The translations under genes and the position numbers were made by a program. Under the pieces are notes generated by a model. The model was not told where the DNA came from and searched no databases. It saw only the letters and a program-made list of their open reading frames with translations. From Ostrinia nubilalis (taxonomy: Eukaryota; Arthropoda; Insecta; Lepidoptera; Crambidae), in assembly GCF_963855985.1 (NCBI RefSeq), contig NC_087095.1, forward strand, positions 9,000,001 through 9,064,000: a stretch of DNA of 64,000 nucleotides, written 5' to 3'. Shown one piece after another: positions 50,601-60,535 of the stretch; positions within the stretch are counted from its first letter, which is position 1; every line of letters starts with the position of its first letter.

Positions 50601-51307
50601 TCAGCTTTATTTAAATTATATTTTAAGAGGGGAGGTGGTCGATTTATTGGGGGGTTATTGTTAGGCAAAGATACTAAAATGGGGAAATGATCACTACCGA
50701 GCGTGCTGTTTAAAACTTTCCAAGAACAGAGTGAGGTCAAATTTGGTGAACAGAATGACACATCAACAGCAGACGCTGGATTTTGTGAAGGGGCACATCT
50801 TCTTGTTGGACAGCCATTATTCAAAATACAAAGGTCTAGTTCATCCAAAAGGTCTAGGAGCAATGAACCTGGAGAGTCGGAATGGTAGGAGCCCCATAAA
50901 ACGTGGTGCGCATTTAGGTCACCTAAGATGATAACGGGAGGAGGAACAGATAAAATAGCAGAGCGCAATTCATTGATGGAGGAAGCGTTAGGTCGGGGAA
51001 TGTAAACAGATAAAAGGGAGATATCAAATATTCGCATAGCCACGACATTAATGTCTTGGCTATGCGAAGGAAGGGGGAGTTGATTATAAGGAAGGAAGCG
51101 TCTTACAAGTAAGGCACTTCCCGCGTAGCCATCATTCCTATCATCCCGGAGGCATGCATATCCCGATACACGGAAATGTGAACCAGGAACCAGCCACGTC
51201 TCCGAGATAGCTAGGACTGATGGTGAATATTTATTGATAAGATAAGTTAAATCATGTTTTTTGCGTCTAATACTTTGGCAGTTCCACTGAACCACCTCCT
51301 TGTCCAT
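47621..51307 (-). CDS. LINE ORF2: endonuclease, reverse transcriptase, RNase H (1228 aa)
   Basis: The N-terminal apurinic-type endonuclease (1-230) shows VVQWNCQSIRRKKHDL, AISETW, LGDLNAHH and GSDHFPI near residue 205. The reverse transcriptase has SSPGADGIPYSF, YRPIALSSVLLKIMEHML, LPQGSVLSPLLYSIYTYDL and the catalytic QYADDIALYY near residue 652. The RNase H domain follows with IYTDASKLDEGG near 942, GESVAILEAI, IFTDSLSCLQSI and LAWIPSHRGIPGNE near 1047, so its acidic residues are all present. The C-terminus has a zinc-knuckle-like ICECGLDEGTANHIFFNCP. The start ATG lies inside ORF1, implying re-initiation. The frame is intact, so it may be an active copy. Confidence 0.93.
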   Translation of the reverse strand: MDKEVVQWNCQSIRRKKHDLTYLINKYSPSVLAISETWLVPGSHFRVSGYACLRDDRNDGYAGSALLVRRFLPYNQLPLPSHSQDINVVAMRIFDISLLSVYIPRPNASSINELRSAILSVPPPVIILGDLNAHHVLWGSYHSDSPGSLLLDLLDELDLCILNNGCPTRRCAPSQNPASAVDVSFCSPNLTSLCSWKVLNSTLGSDHFPILVSLPNNNPPINRPPPLLKYNLNKADWLAYHASVNEKLKNLPSVNNVNSLSVYCDFVNTLKTSADDHIPLKNPSRKISPPWWDSECTASVQKRKESEKRYNRSMTMENYILYQKIAAQTRKFLAKKKKKGWISFCESMSPRTPSSIVWKQIKRYRTSLIPINAPSNNPTAWLNDFADKLAPPFVPFMDNLPSTSCFLPQSNNLDGPFSLEELLSALDGLKDSSPGADGIPYSFIIKSPASAKLFFLNLLNSFFDQGTLPEAWKQQIVIPIPKPGKEPLDHNSYRPIALSSVLLKIMEHMLKNRLEWFLESNNILAKSQFGFRKGYSTLDSLSILTTDIRVAFKNKEYLVGVFLDIASAYDNVLLPILRQKLLYLSIPEKLVRLICNTLMSRSIAVRYQDSLVPRFVWKGLPQGSVLSPLLYSIYTYDLSRTVESFCSILQYADDIALYYSSKSISETSSRLNTALEYLNAWMTNHGLSISVPKCSCVTFTRKRNTPEVDITLNGDSVPCNNQVKFLGIILDSRLSGIPHFNYILGKAEKGLNILRALSGTWWGAHPYSQKLLYNAIVRSHFDYASFLLDPCNKAALEKLNKTQSKCLRIILGAMKSSPINALQIECVEPPLYLRRQYLSDRFYVKTSQNSNHPLHEKMALLSSLSSSDSSQSSPCVLLSYRKFTRLPTPIEKIPLNPLFSNSYDSLLFNPSIILNFGISKDSCSAGQEFINIVSEHWQGWLKIYTDASKLDEGGCTGAAVWIPAYRIALSFKCPPVTSVFTGESVAILEAIRYSISHRLNNTLIFTDSLSCLQSILANPFKSKTKFPIVFKIREALFECKQLGLNVTLAWIPSHRGIPGNETVDSCAKNAISTGSLDHYRLFAHDVSSLPRKHLFKSWNTHWVNSKRYVGRYYADIQQDIPSRPWFFKHRHLPKRTVSIICRLRIGHACTPVHLAKMRIKDSSICECGLDEGTANHIFFNCPKIDHSLYDFLPKKFPFPTNLKCVLNFTNPHTLKSLVKFININKINL

Positions 51308-52688
51308 TATTATTGTAGTTTAACTGTGAGATTTGGGAAAGCATTTGCGCAACGTTGGGCGGTAGGGCGGTATTACGACCAGAAACAATATGGATGATGA
51401 GAGATAGAACCATCTGCAAAAGGTTATCCTCTCCCAGGGAAGGAGAAGAGTCACCGTTCAAGGCACAACCATTAGGTAGGGAGGAGGCACAATTGCCAAT
51501 TATGGCTTGGTGTGCCTGCTTGTCGTAACCCTTATCTAACGGTGCATGAGGGCGGGATGTTCGGGGAATGGTCTTTCGGTATGAGACGGTTTGGTTGGGG
51601 CGTGAGGAGTGAGGTTGGGAAGGTTGAGAAGCGTAGCTGCTGGTTTGATGGGAGGATGGTGATTTTGTAATGTCCGCATATGATGTGCGGACAGGAGGAA
51701 ACTGAGAGGAGGCCTGGGAGTATGAGATGTTATCCTGAGACATTGTTACCTTAATAGCCTTTTGACGAGAGTGCTCAGGGCATGATTTGTTTGTTGCAAA
51801 GTGGGAACCTAAACAATTGATGCAGGTGGCTTTGGCTTCTGTGGTATTACATTCCTCTGCCGTGTGTGGTTGGGAGCAACGATAGCACCTAGGTTTGGAC
51901 CTACATTGCGTCTTGATGTGTCCAAAACGACAGCAGTTGAGGCATTGGATTGTCGGCAATTGGTATGTCTCGACCGGAATTGAATTATGGCAGCAGAAGA
52001 CTCTTTGTGGCAGGACTTGTCCCTTGAATGTCACTACCACTGATTGTGTGGGGACCCACGATGTTTGATTATCCTCCCTAACCAGTTTTCTGTTTAGCCG
52101 ACGAGCCTTTAAAAGTATACCACAACCGTCGGGGGTTGTTAAAGATTCTGCTAGTTCGTCCATTGACCAGTCAGTTGGAATGTTCCTAATGAGGCCCATG
52201 CGGGTCACATTATAAGTGGGGATGGAAGCAACATATTTATACATGGGCAGAATTTCATTGTTCAGGAAGTTATTTGCTGCACTGGCTGAAATGAATTGTA
52301 CAGAAATCTTGTTTCTGCCGATTTTCGTGACGCCGTCCAAGATGATGCCTTGAATTTTATTGGTTACTAAAAATTTACCAAACCTCATGGGTTGAATGTA
52401 GGCTGGAGAAGAGGGTTCCGATTCTACATGGGAAACGTGAACTAAGAAAGGTCCTTTGTCTTCGTCACTATATGTTTTTGGGGCTATTACAAGTGAGGGG
52501 TGAGTGTACATCAATTGGCTATTTTGAGTAATTGATCCATCTGTATTCGTCCTCTTGGCCGGCTCGGTATCAACTACCGTGTCTACAAGACGGCGTTTGG
52601 TCGCCGTTTGGGAAAATAAAGGCGGGGAAAGCTCCATAGCGGCGGCCTGATCTGGAGGATCAGGCGGATCGGGAGGAATCACCTCCAT
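51267..52688 (-). CDS. LINE ORF1: gag-like nucleic acid-binding protein with three zinc knuckles (473 aa)
   Basis: Proline- and serine-rich N-terminus (IPPDPPDPPDQ), a middle region typical of insect LINE gag proteins (MRFGKFLVTNKIQGIILDGV, VTRMGLIRNIPTDWSMDEL), and three zinc knuckles at about residues 245-305: CLNCCRFGHIKTQC, CYRCSQPHTAEEC and CINCLGSHFATNKSC. It should bind the element RNA in a ribonucleoprotein particle. A low-complexity Ser/Gln/Pro tail follows. ATG at 52688 was chosen as the first in frame; a 167-base leader precedes it. Confidence 0.88.
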   Translation of the reverse strand: MEVIPPDPPDPPDQAAAMELSPPLFSQTATKRRLVDTVVDTEPAKRTNTDGSITQNSQLMYTHPSLVIAPKTYSDEDKGPFLVHVSHVESEPSSPAYIQPMRFGKFLVTNKIQGIILDGVTKIGRNKISVQFISASAANNFLNNEILPMYKYVASIPTYNVTRMGLIRNIPTDWSMDELAESLTTPDGCGILLKARRLNRKLVREDNQTSWVPTQSVVVTFKGQVLPQRVFCCHNSIPVETYQLPTIQCLNCCRFGHIKTQCRSKPRCYRCSQPHTAEECNTTEAKATCINCLGSHFATNKSCPEHSRQKAIKVTMSQDNISYSQASSQFPPVRTSYADITKSPSSHQTSSYASQPSQPHSSRPNQTVSYRKTIPRTSRPHAPLDKGYDKQAHQAIIGNCASSLPNGCALNGDSSPSLGEDNLLQMVLSLIIHIVSGRNTALPPNVAQMLSQISQLNYNNNGQGGGSVELPKY

Positions 52689-52866
52689 TCTGCTAGGTAC
52701 TTACCAAGGAAAGATCAAGTTAAATTACCACCACCGTTGTTTTATTGATAATTGAGCTTAGGATTGGATTTCTGTAAAAATGAACAGTGAAATTACAAAA
52801 AAATACGCTAGAATTCCAGAAACACGTGTAGCCACTGACACTCGCGAACGGAACCTTCAGTGTATT

Positions 52867-55454
52867 TTTGACCATAATTGTTTTTGGATGTGAATCTAAA
52901 TGTTTCGTATAATATTCGATAAATGACTAGCGCGGCTTTTTGTGCACTTTAATTAAATTACACTACTTAAAGCCTAGCATTGTGTGGGCACGTTGTATCG
53001 CTTTTATGAGTATCTACAGTACAGTGGGTATTTAAAGGAATGTATTAATAAATAGTAATCTGACACTAGCACCGAATTGCATGAAAAAACAGAAGATATG
53101 TAAATGTGGCGACTAGTGTGAGTCTATCTTTAGGGATATTTGAGATTAGTACTAAATATTTCGTACGAGTCGCTTCCAAAATAAAACTTATACGTGCCGA
53201 AATAACGCTCATATGAATGAGTTTATTTGTTCCATAGAGGTTTACTCTATCTATATTATCGATAAGTTTCACCAGTGTAGGTACTTCAAACGGGACTTAT
53301 CTTTGCCTTATTTATTGTGTAGTTTTTACTAAATTATTATGTACTCAAAGTATAATTAGCCGTACTGTTAAACAGTAGAAACTTTTACAAATAGCCATTT
53401 ACTGCCATAAATTCTTCCAACGCGTGCGTAAACGTACGTCAGCTAAAACTATTGTATTCATCACAAAGTTGAAACGTAGGTCACAAATACTGTGTGATGT
53501 AGACAAATAAATCTTGAGTACCAATGTAATTTATTTACAGGTTCACTTGCCTTAGATTTGGCTGTTACGATTTATATAGGTGTTTATATCACTTAAGAGT
53601 TATTTACACAATGTAGTAATAGATAAATGTAACGAATCATTTTAGTGAGATATTTGTTAGATTACTAAGTTGTCTTGTCTGCCTTTACCTTACACGCAAG
53701 CAGCTGTTACCAGTGAAACCTAAACTGTAGGGAAGTTCAATCTATGGTTAAGTAATTGTGAATCCTTTTAATCATATTGGGTGGAATACAGCTGCATGGT
53801 CTTATTAAATCTCAAAGAGCTTCGAAAATGAATAATTTTAATATGTTTAAGTGTCCTTCCTTAAAATGTATCACGAAGCAGAACTGTGTTAAAAAATCTT
53901 CCCATTGTTTCCATTTCTAGATAACCGACTTAGGTAGGTTTTCACTCATTATTGTTTTTTGAAATAAAGAAAAATGTGTCATTCATACACAGAAAAGTAC
54001 CAAATAGTGTGGTGTTAAAATATTGTTTATGTTTACAAGAGTATTATTACCATGATCTACTTTACACACATTTAAAGCATTCCGCTATTAATTTAGTTTT
54101 AGTGTTTTTTGTAGAAAACCAGTTTAATAATAGACCATGTTTAATCGCATTCTATATCTAAATTATTGATAGCAGTACATATAGGATAATGAGATTGATA
54201 CATCGGAGAAATTGTAAATGACAAGTACTATTTAAGAGTAATGTATATTTAACCAAAACTAGAACTACCACTGCCATAAATGGCCTATTTATTATTGTTA
54301 ATAATTTATCTGTTGTGAAATATATTAAAAACCAAAGTTTAGACTTTTGGCTGTTTGTAAACACCTAGTCTAGTCGTCAGAATTGTGAAATGAATCGTTA
54401 TTTACAAAATTGCATAAATAATTTATAAATCCCATATTGTCATTTTACATAGGGAACTTTATTATCCTAGAAATGTTGGTCTCAAACAAATAATTTCAGC
54501 CGCTATCTTATCCGGTTTTAAAATAGTGAGCTTTAATTTTAGTAAAGTAATAAATTATTACTTACATTATTCTCTTTACAAAATATATTATGGGCAACAA
54601 ACTAATGCAGCTCATTGCTATAAAAGCCAAGTTTTTAAGAAATCAGCTATTTTGTCTTACTAACAAAACAAACATCCTTCTCCTTAATTGGTTAAAAAGT
54701 ATCAACAGCGGCTGAAACAATAACATGTTAATTAAACAAAATATATTCATGTTAATATTGACACTGAAATACTGCATAGTATTTGTTGTTTTTAAAGTTT
54801 TTTTTGTTTGTAGTTCTGAGTAGGAACACTAATTAGCTTAGTTTTAATTGTAATTATTTAGCCGATCTAATTTATAATCTTTTGTATATTTGGTATAAGT
54901 CCTTACTTGTATTTTTCTGTATTTATTACAATTTTAAAGCACAATAAAGTTAATTTTAATTCAGTATTATTTTATTGTTTACCTAACTCTTGTAACTGAT
55001 AAAGGATATAGATATAAACCTAATTGACATTTGAAAATGACAATATATCAATGTTAGAGTATCAGGTACATTTAATAAATCTCTTTTTTGAAACGCTCAG
55101 AAGTTTGTTGCAGTAAATAAAATAAAAATGTTGGAATGCTCTTATAATTATATTCTCTTCAACAATAAAGATACAATTTACTTAAAATTAATACAATATT
55201 TTACTTAGCTATAATAGCCTTTGATTTGAACAGTGTCCAAGTCCAAGACTGTACTGCTGGATTGTAGAGTACTCACCAGCTAATAGTTTTTGATTTCATT
55301 CTGAAAATAATAATAATATGAGCATCTATAGTTAGTTAGTTAGTTTTGCAGGGCAATCGAATACCGCACTTAGCCTCATGATTGGGCCATTGTGCGCGAT
55401 TTGTGGTTGATGATGAGCATCTATATGATTCAATGAATTATTTTAAGATATATT
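52867..55454. other. Intergenic AT-rich sequence, no gene recognised
   Basis: Only short open frames with no domain. Some of it may be the 3' end of an unannotated transcript (several AATAAA hexamers, e.g. near 54940), but nothing can be assigned. A small repeat end (GCAATCGAATACCGCACTTA at 55352) and a GATGATGAG run lie near 55410. Confidence 0.35.
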
Positions 55455-56163
55455 TGTTACTGTAAAAGCTCGAACTACGGTTAATCTTAAGATTTAAGTG
55501 TAAGTCTTAGGATTTACCGACATGAGTTAAATGTAAGTATTTCTGAAAATACGACGATTTTTTCGAGCTTTTACCATTCGAATTCAGTATATGCTAGGTT
55601 TTACTTCTGTCAGCTGGTAGATGTTGGTTTTAGGAATAAAACAATGAGTAATTCTTAATGGGGAATTATAACACGATCGACTAAAAAATAACTTAGCGAC
55701 TGATGATGGCATACTTACTGTTTTAATAACTTGAGCGGTATGAATTTGAGTTAGCGAAAAATTAACTTAACTAAAGACGAATATTGATTAATATAATCAA
55801 ATGCAGAACGAGCTTACAAAAAGTGGGTTATGTTTAATCCATTTTAGATATTAAAATTATGTCCGTGCGACTACATTACTAAGTGAGCGACTAGAAATAC
55901 AAAGAGGGCAACTTCAATATTAAGATAGATTCGTTTTTTTCCAATTGAAGTAATTTCTGATGATGATGATGAGATGCGCTGAGCACGTTATGTTATGTTT
56001 TTCAACATTTACTGTGCCATTAATGTAAATCCTAAGATTTACCAACGAAATGGTGGAGTTCGAATCGCAAACCTTTTGGGACATTTACCATTAGAAATTG
56101 GTAGATCTTAGGTTTTACTGGAATATCTTAGGATTTACTGCAATTCGAGCTTTTACAGTAACA
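55455..56163. mobile_element. TIR element of 0.7 kb
   Basis: TGTTACTGTAAAAGCTCGAA starts it and the exact inverse ends it (20 bp). TATT flanks both sides, a possible 4-bp duplication. The word CTTAGGATTTACC recurs in both orientations near both ends. Non-coding. Confidence 0.75.
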
Positions 56164-56804
56164 TATTAATTAATGATGAATGTGTGTGATGTTAAAATAC
56201 ATAAAATGAATGCTCATAATTTAAAGATATTTTTTGTTAGAGAATATTCACCAGACATATACCTATATCTTAAAAAATATATAAGTTATCAAAAGGGTTA
56301 TTACTACTCACATAATAAACTTATAGGTACCATATAATATGATGCTTTTTTATTGAAGTAAAAAGTATTAGTTCAAAAATTAGTACACAAATATATCAAC
56401 ACAGTGGTGGAGTGAACTCTGTGTTAGTTTACATAGAAATTCCCATGTTAGTTGACATGTAAATTGCATTACACAAGCAAAAGTAAACCAGTTGTAATTA
56501 GTATACAGTTCTGAGACAAAAGCCTAATAAAATGTTGTTACTTGCATCAGTCTTAGTAGGATGATGTTGTCCGTTTGACCATCAATGTTATTGTTGATCT
56601 TCTAAAAGTTTACAAAAAATATAAATTTAAACAAAACACAGAAATAAAAAACGTAACATTTATCTTGGTAATGAAGAAAACCACAATGATTATTGAAAAA
56701 TATTTTAATAAGTCACAGTAAATTTATAACTATTAATCTCATTAGGTATTTATTTACTAGATCTTACATTAATTCAGCATTTTTTGACAAAATAATGGAA
56801 ATAA

Positions 56805-57409
56805 CTACTTACCAACGTATTTAACTTCGTCAAAAGCTTTCCTAGCCTTCTTGAGCTCTTCATTCATAGTGAGCAGATCTTTGACACGGGCATATTTACG
56901 TGGATCTTTGCGGACCAAGAATATGATATCCTCAACTTGTACCCTTCCTGTTCTACCCACTTCCATTGCTCTGAAAAGTAATTAATTCTAGATCTTAAAA
57001 TTATATTCTAGTATGTCTATCAAAAAGAATTTTACTTAAATATTGAACATGGTACCTACATAAAGTACAGTACTACAAAGACTGACAATTATTATCTAGG
57101 TTCCCACTGACCTGTGTGTTGTTTCAGTTATAAATTCAATAACAAGATCTTCTAAAAAGTCCACACTTTCAGTGTACGGATTTTGATCATCACCAAATCC
57201 ATACATCATACATCGAAGTTCTTTGCTAAAGAGCCTTTTTCGTCCAGATGCAGTTGCTCCTAGCTGCTGCTCAGTTTCATCTTCGTCAAACTTAAACCAA
57301 TAATATTAAACATTCAATCTTAAGAAGCTTAAATAAAAATTTGTAAGAAAAAAATGTAACAGCATACCTGATCAAAATTGTCAGGGTTATCGGGTGTTGG
57401 GGTAGTCAT
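56805..57409 (-). CDS. TAF13: Transcription initiation factor TFIID subunit 13
   Basis: Minus-strand exons 57409-57368, 57290-57112 and 56970-56805 give 128 residues. The protein is a TFIID histone-fold subunit that pairs with TAF11 and helps assemble the polymerase II pre-initiation complex. The acidic N-terminus (DNPDNFDQFDEDETEQ) is followed by the conserved histone-fold: LFSKELRCMMYGFGDDQNPY, SVDFLEDLVIEFI, GRVQVEDIIFLVRKDPRKY and then ARVKDLLTMNEELKKARKAF. These agree with the family throughout. The last codons read DEVKYVGK-stop, but the final GTAAGT is a perfect donor; a short extra exon (acceptor near 56603, adding EDQQ-stop) is possible. The gene is divergent from RBMX2, with 1.6 kb between their ATGs. 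Confidence 0.93.
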
Positions 57410-57688
57410 GGTTAATTCACAGATAAGTTTTTGAATAGATGAAATTATGGAGTATTACAATTTGGAAGAATTCTTTAATGCAAGCAAGCAAAATCTAAAA
57501 AAACATCACACACAGATGAGAACACAATAATTATGCCTGACTGTCAAATGTCAATGTCAGTCTTGTTGTCATGCCTTTGACATATAACACACTATGGACC
57601 GGGCATACTTAAAAAATAAAAGTACGCAGTCGTACTGCATTACACACACAAGTTACAAATATGGGAAATGAACATGGCCGCAATATAG

Positions 57689-57965
57689 GCAATCAGTCAG
57701 TGCCCCGATTGCGCTAATTTTTAACGTCTCCAATTCATTGGCGCTTCATCTCCAATTGCGCTTCGTTTTTCATTCCAGCTGAGGTGCAAATTCGGTATCA
57801 CGGTAATGGACGTACAGTGCCCCGATTACGCTAATTTTTAACGTCTCCAATACATACGCGCTTCTTCTCCAGTTGCACTCCGTTTTTCATTCCAAATGAC
57901 GTGCAAATTCGGTATCACGGTAATGGACGTACCTTCCTGGTATTTTCATTGTCACATGAGATATT
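57689..57965 (+). mobile_element. Two tandem partial copies of the GCCCCGATTGCGCTAA element
   Basis: GTGCCCCGATTGCGCTAATT at 57702 and GTGCCCCGATTACGCTAATT at 57818 each start a unit containing TTTTTAACGTCTCCAAT, TTTCATTCCA and CGGTATCACGGTAATGGACG. The second unit extends to GTCACATGAGATATTGCTAG, as in 45190-45329. The duplication looks like an unequal or nested event. Confidence 0.7.
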
Positions 57966-58072
57966 GCTAGAGGGGATTGCCTGTCAGTTCCACTCCTGTC
58001 GTTAATTCCTCTATGAGGCCTTGGCTAATTTCCGCGTAGGTGGTATTATACAATGTAAAAGCGGCATTAGAC

Positions 58073-58826
58073 TCATGAAGCTAAAGATAAAATGGAGGCC
58101 ACATTCCGAATGACTTAAAGCACAACCTATGTATCACTATCTCGCTCTCTGTGGGCAGACTCTCTCTTTCTAAATAAACAAAAAATATAAATTTGCTCAA
58201 AGTCAATGAAACTCAGTGTAAAATCTTTATTTCTTGACATAGGTATTATTAAATAATAAGTGTAAAACGTTATAAGAAGAAATTCCTGTGAAAAATGTTT
58301 ACAATGATCCAATGTCGGAAATCTTAAGTCACTTCCGGGACACCACGTACTACCGCAACCACGCACTACAAAATTTTGCACCATTTCTGGTGATAAAACA
58401 ATGATTGGGTCCTGTAAAAAATCTCAAACGAAATTAACTGCATAGTAAACAAAATAGTAAACAACCGCCATGATGGGCCGGATTGGGCCGATGTTGCCAC
58501 ATGGTACCGATTCCTCAGGAATTGGGATTGTAAAATTCCCTGATTCGCCAACACATTAAGCCTGAACGGCCGACAATTTTGTAATTTTTAATTTAACTAG
58601 GTAATCGTAGTTCAAATATTTAATTATTTATTTGTTTAACTTCTGATTTGATTAGTGAATTGGCTATTTCGAAGAATTTACTAGGAGATTTAAATAAGAA
58701 AATAGCAATACCACAGTCCACACTAAAAAGAGAGGTCGGCCCACAGAGAGCGAGATAGAGATAAGTAGGTATCTGACTCAAGTTTTTGTTCCAAGTGTGG
58801 CCTCCATTTTTATCTTTAGCTTCAAG
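58073..58826. mobile_element. Foldback element upstream of RBMX2
   Basis: TGAAGCTAAAGATAAAATGG (58076) is mirrored at the right end (CCATTTTTATCTTTAGCTTC), and the next block CTATCTCGCTCTCTGTGGGC is mirrored by GCCCACAGAGAGCGAGATAG. The arms are about 100 bp with a 0.55 kb middle. The right arm ends 149 bp before the RBMX2 start codon. Confidence 0.72.
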
Positions 58827-58974
58827 GGTTGTCACCACAGTTGTCACCAAATTTTTTTAGGTTATGTTTATTGAAAACATCAAAAGTATAAACCTTGTTA
58901 TTAATTACCATTGTTTTATAGCTTTAAAGCATTATTATAAATAAAAATAGTATTGGGATAATCACCTTTCGAAA

Positions 58975-60085
58975 ATGAATCCTATGACGTGAGTATATGT
59001 TGTAAGAACAACATTAATTAACAATAAAAACAAGCATGAAATAACCAATGCTTACTATTTTCAGTAATGTGAAGAATGTTTTGAAATTGAGTGAGCGTGA
59101 ATTATCTGGTAAATCAAAGACTTCGTGGCATGATCAGTATAAAGATAGTGCGTGGATATTTGTAGGAGGTCTGCCGTATGATCTCACCGAAGGCGATGTT
59201 ATTTGCGTATTTTCGCAGTGAGTATATCGTTAATTAATTAAGTATTCTAGAAAATGCGTTAAACGAGCCTACTGTTTACACCAAACATGTTTTCAGATAT
59301 GGTGAAATTGTCAACATAAACTTGGTCCGTGATAAAGAGACTGGAAAATCCAAGGGATATGCATTCATATGCTTTGAAGATCAGCGCTCAACAATACTTT
59401 CTGTTGACAACTTAAATGGGATCAAAGTGAGTTAATGCTTACCTAGGAGACAGGTCGATGTTTCATGATACTTAGAAATATATTAGAATAATAAACATTA
59501 ATGTATTTTTTCAGATTTTGGGACGCACAATTCGTGTAGACCACTGTGAGCAGTACCGTGCTCCAAATGCAGATATGTCCAAAATTGATGAAGTGACTGC
59601 AGCTGTGAGAATTCAGGGCTGTGCACCTGTCCCTATAAAGCCCGAACCAGTAGTGAAACAGGTACCTATTGTAATATTAATAATAATGTATTCAGTGACA
59701 TGCATGTCACTAAAGGCATAGCATGCAGTAATATTAGTATGTATAGGGTTTATTTGTAGTACATTCATTATCTCTGTAGGATTTTACTATTAAATTTACT
59801 TACAAACTAGATATTATGTTTGTAATTTCCTAAGTATGAAAGATGATTAACTAGTGGTACTTTAATCATAATACTTTTTTGTTTAATATTATCATAATTT
59901 TATTGAAACCAAACTTGTACATATTTCTAGGCTAAGCTTTTTTTAAAGTAAATAAAAAAAACGATATTTTTTAATTTCAGGAGAAAGAAAAAGGTACCAA
60001 GAGGAAGAAAAAGGAAAAGAAAAGCAAGAAAAAAAAGAAAAAAAGAAGCAAAAGTACAGACTCAGACTCTAATTCTAGTGATTAG
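58975..60085 (+). CDS. RBMX2: RNA-binding motif protein, X-linked 2-like (RES complex splicing factor)
   Basis: Five exons: 58975-58988, 59065-59217, 59297-59426, 59515-59661 and 59981-60085 give 182 residues with consistent phases. An RRM covers residues about 36-115, with RNP2 WIFVGGLP and RNP1 KGYAFICF, flanked by the family hallmarks WHDQYKDSAW and DHCEQYR. This is the metazoan counterpart of yeast Ist3/Snu17, which with Bud13 and Pml1 forms the retention-and-splicing complex on the activated spliceosome; a nuclear role is therefore expected. The C-terminus is a short Lys-rich tract ending in Ser-Asp (KRKKKEKKSKKKKKKRS), shorter than in vertebrates. Polyadenylation signal AATAAA at 60103. 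It converges on the phosphatase gene. Confidence 0.9.
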
Positions 60086-60535
60086 TAAATTGTTAACTTA
60101 TAAATAAAATAAAAGTTAAGTGCACTTTTTATGAAACAAGCAGTCTTTTAGATCACCTAACATTACTTATGTCTATTTATTTTGAGGGGTTTGGTTGGTG
60201 GATATTTTAATAACTCTACTAGGGAAAAATATTAATTAAACTCAAATTCAGTTAATAATACTTTATTAAAATATATTCATGACTAGACAGACAGAAATTG
60301 AGATCAAAAAAGTAACTTTTACATTTTCAATGTTAGTTAAAATATAAATTAAATGCATTAATAACAATACTTAGCTAAATTATCTTAAATGTAAGAACAT
60401 TTAATATTAAGAAAATAAATTTACAATTAGTACAACAAATACCACAATAATAGTACAACAACAAATACAACATTTATACTGATATTGTTAAATTAATATA
60501 TGTAGAAGACATCATAAATAATGGAATAATATGTA

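Larger units (their letters stand above)
47356..52855 (-). mobile_element. Complete non-LTR retrotransposon (LINE with RNase H), 5.5 kb
   Basis: The element is bounded by the 11-bp direct repeat TTCAGTGTATT (47345-47355 and 52856-52866), a target-site duplication. On the minus strand it has a 167-bp 5' UTR starting GGTTCCGTTCGCGAG, ORF1 (52688-51267), ORF2 (51307-47621) overlapping it by 41 nt in the next frame, and a 265-bp 3' UTR ending in a (GAA)n tail. Both ORFs are uninterrupted. The domain order (endonuclease, RT, RNase H) points to the I-like superfamily; the precise clade needs a tree. Confidence 0.9.
57410..58974. other. Divergent interval between TAF13 and RBMX2
   Basis: Should hold both promoters. 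Much of it is repeat: tandem fragments of the GCCCCGATTGCGCTAA family (57689-57960) and a large foldback (58073-58826). Unique sequence is limited to about 57410-57680 and 58827-58974. No core-promoter motif was assigned with confidence. Confidence 0.45.
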
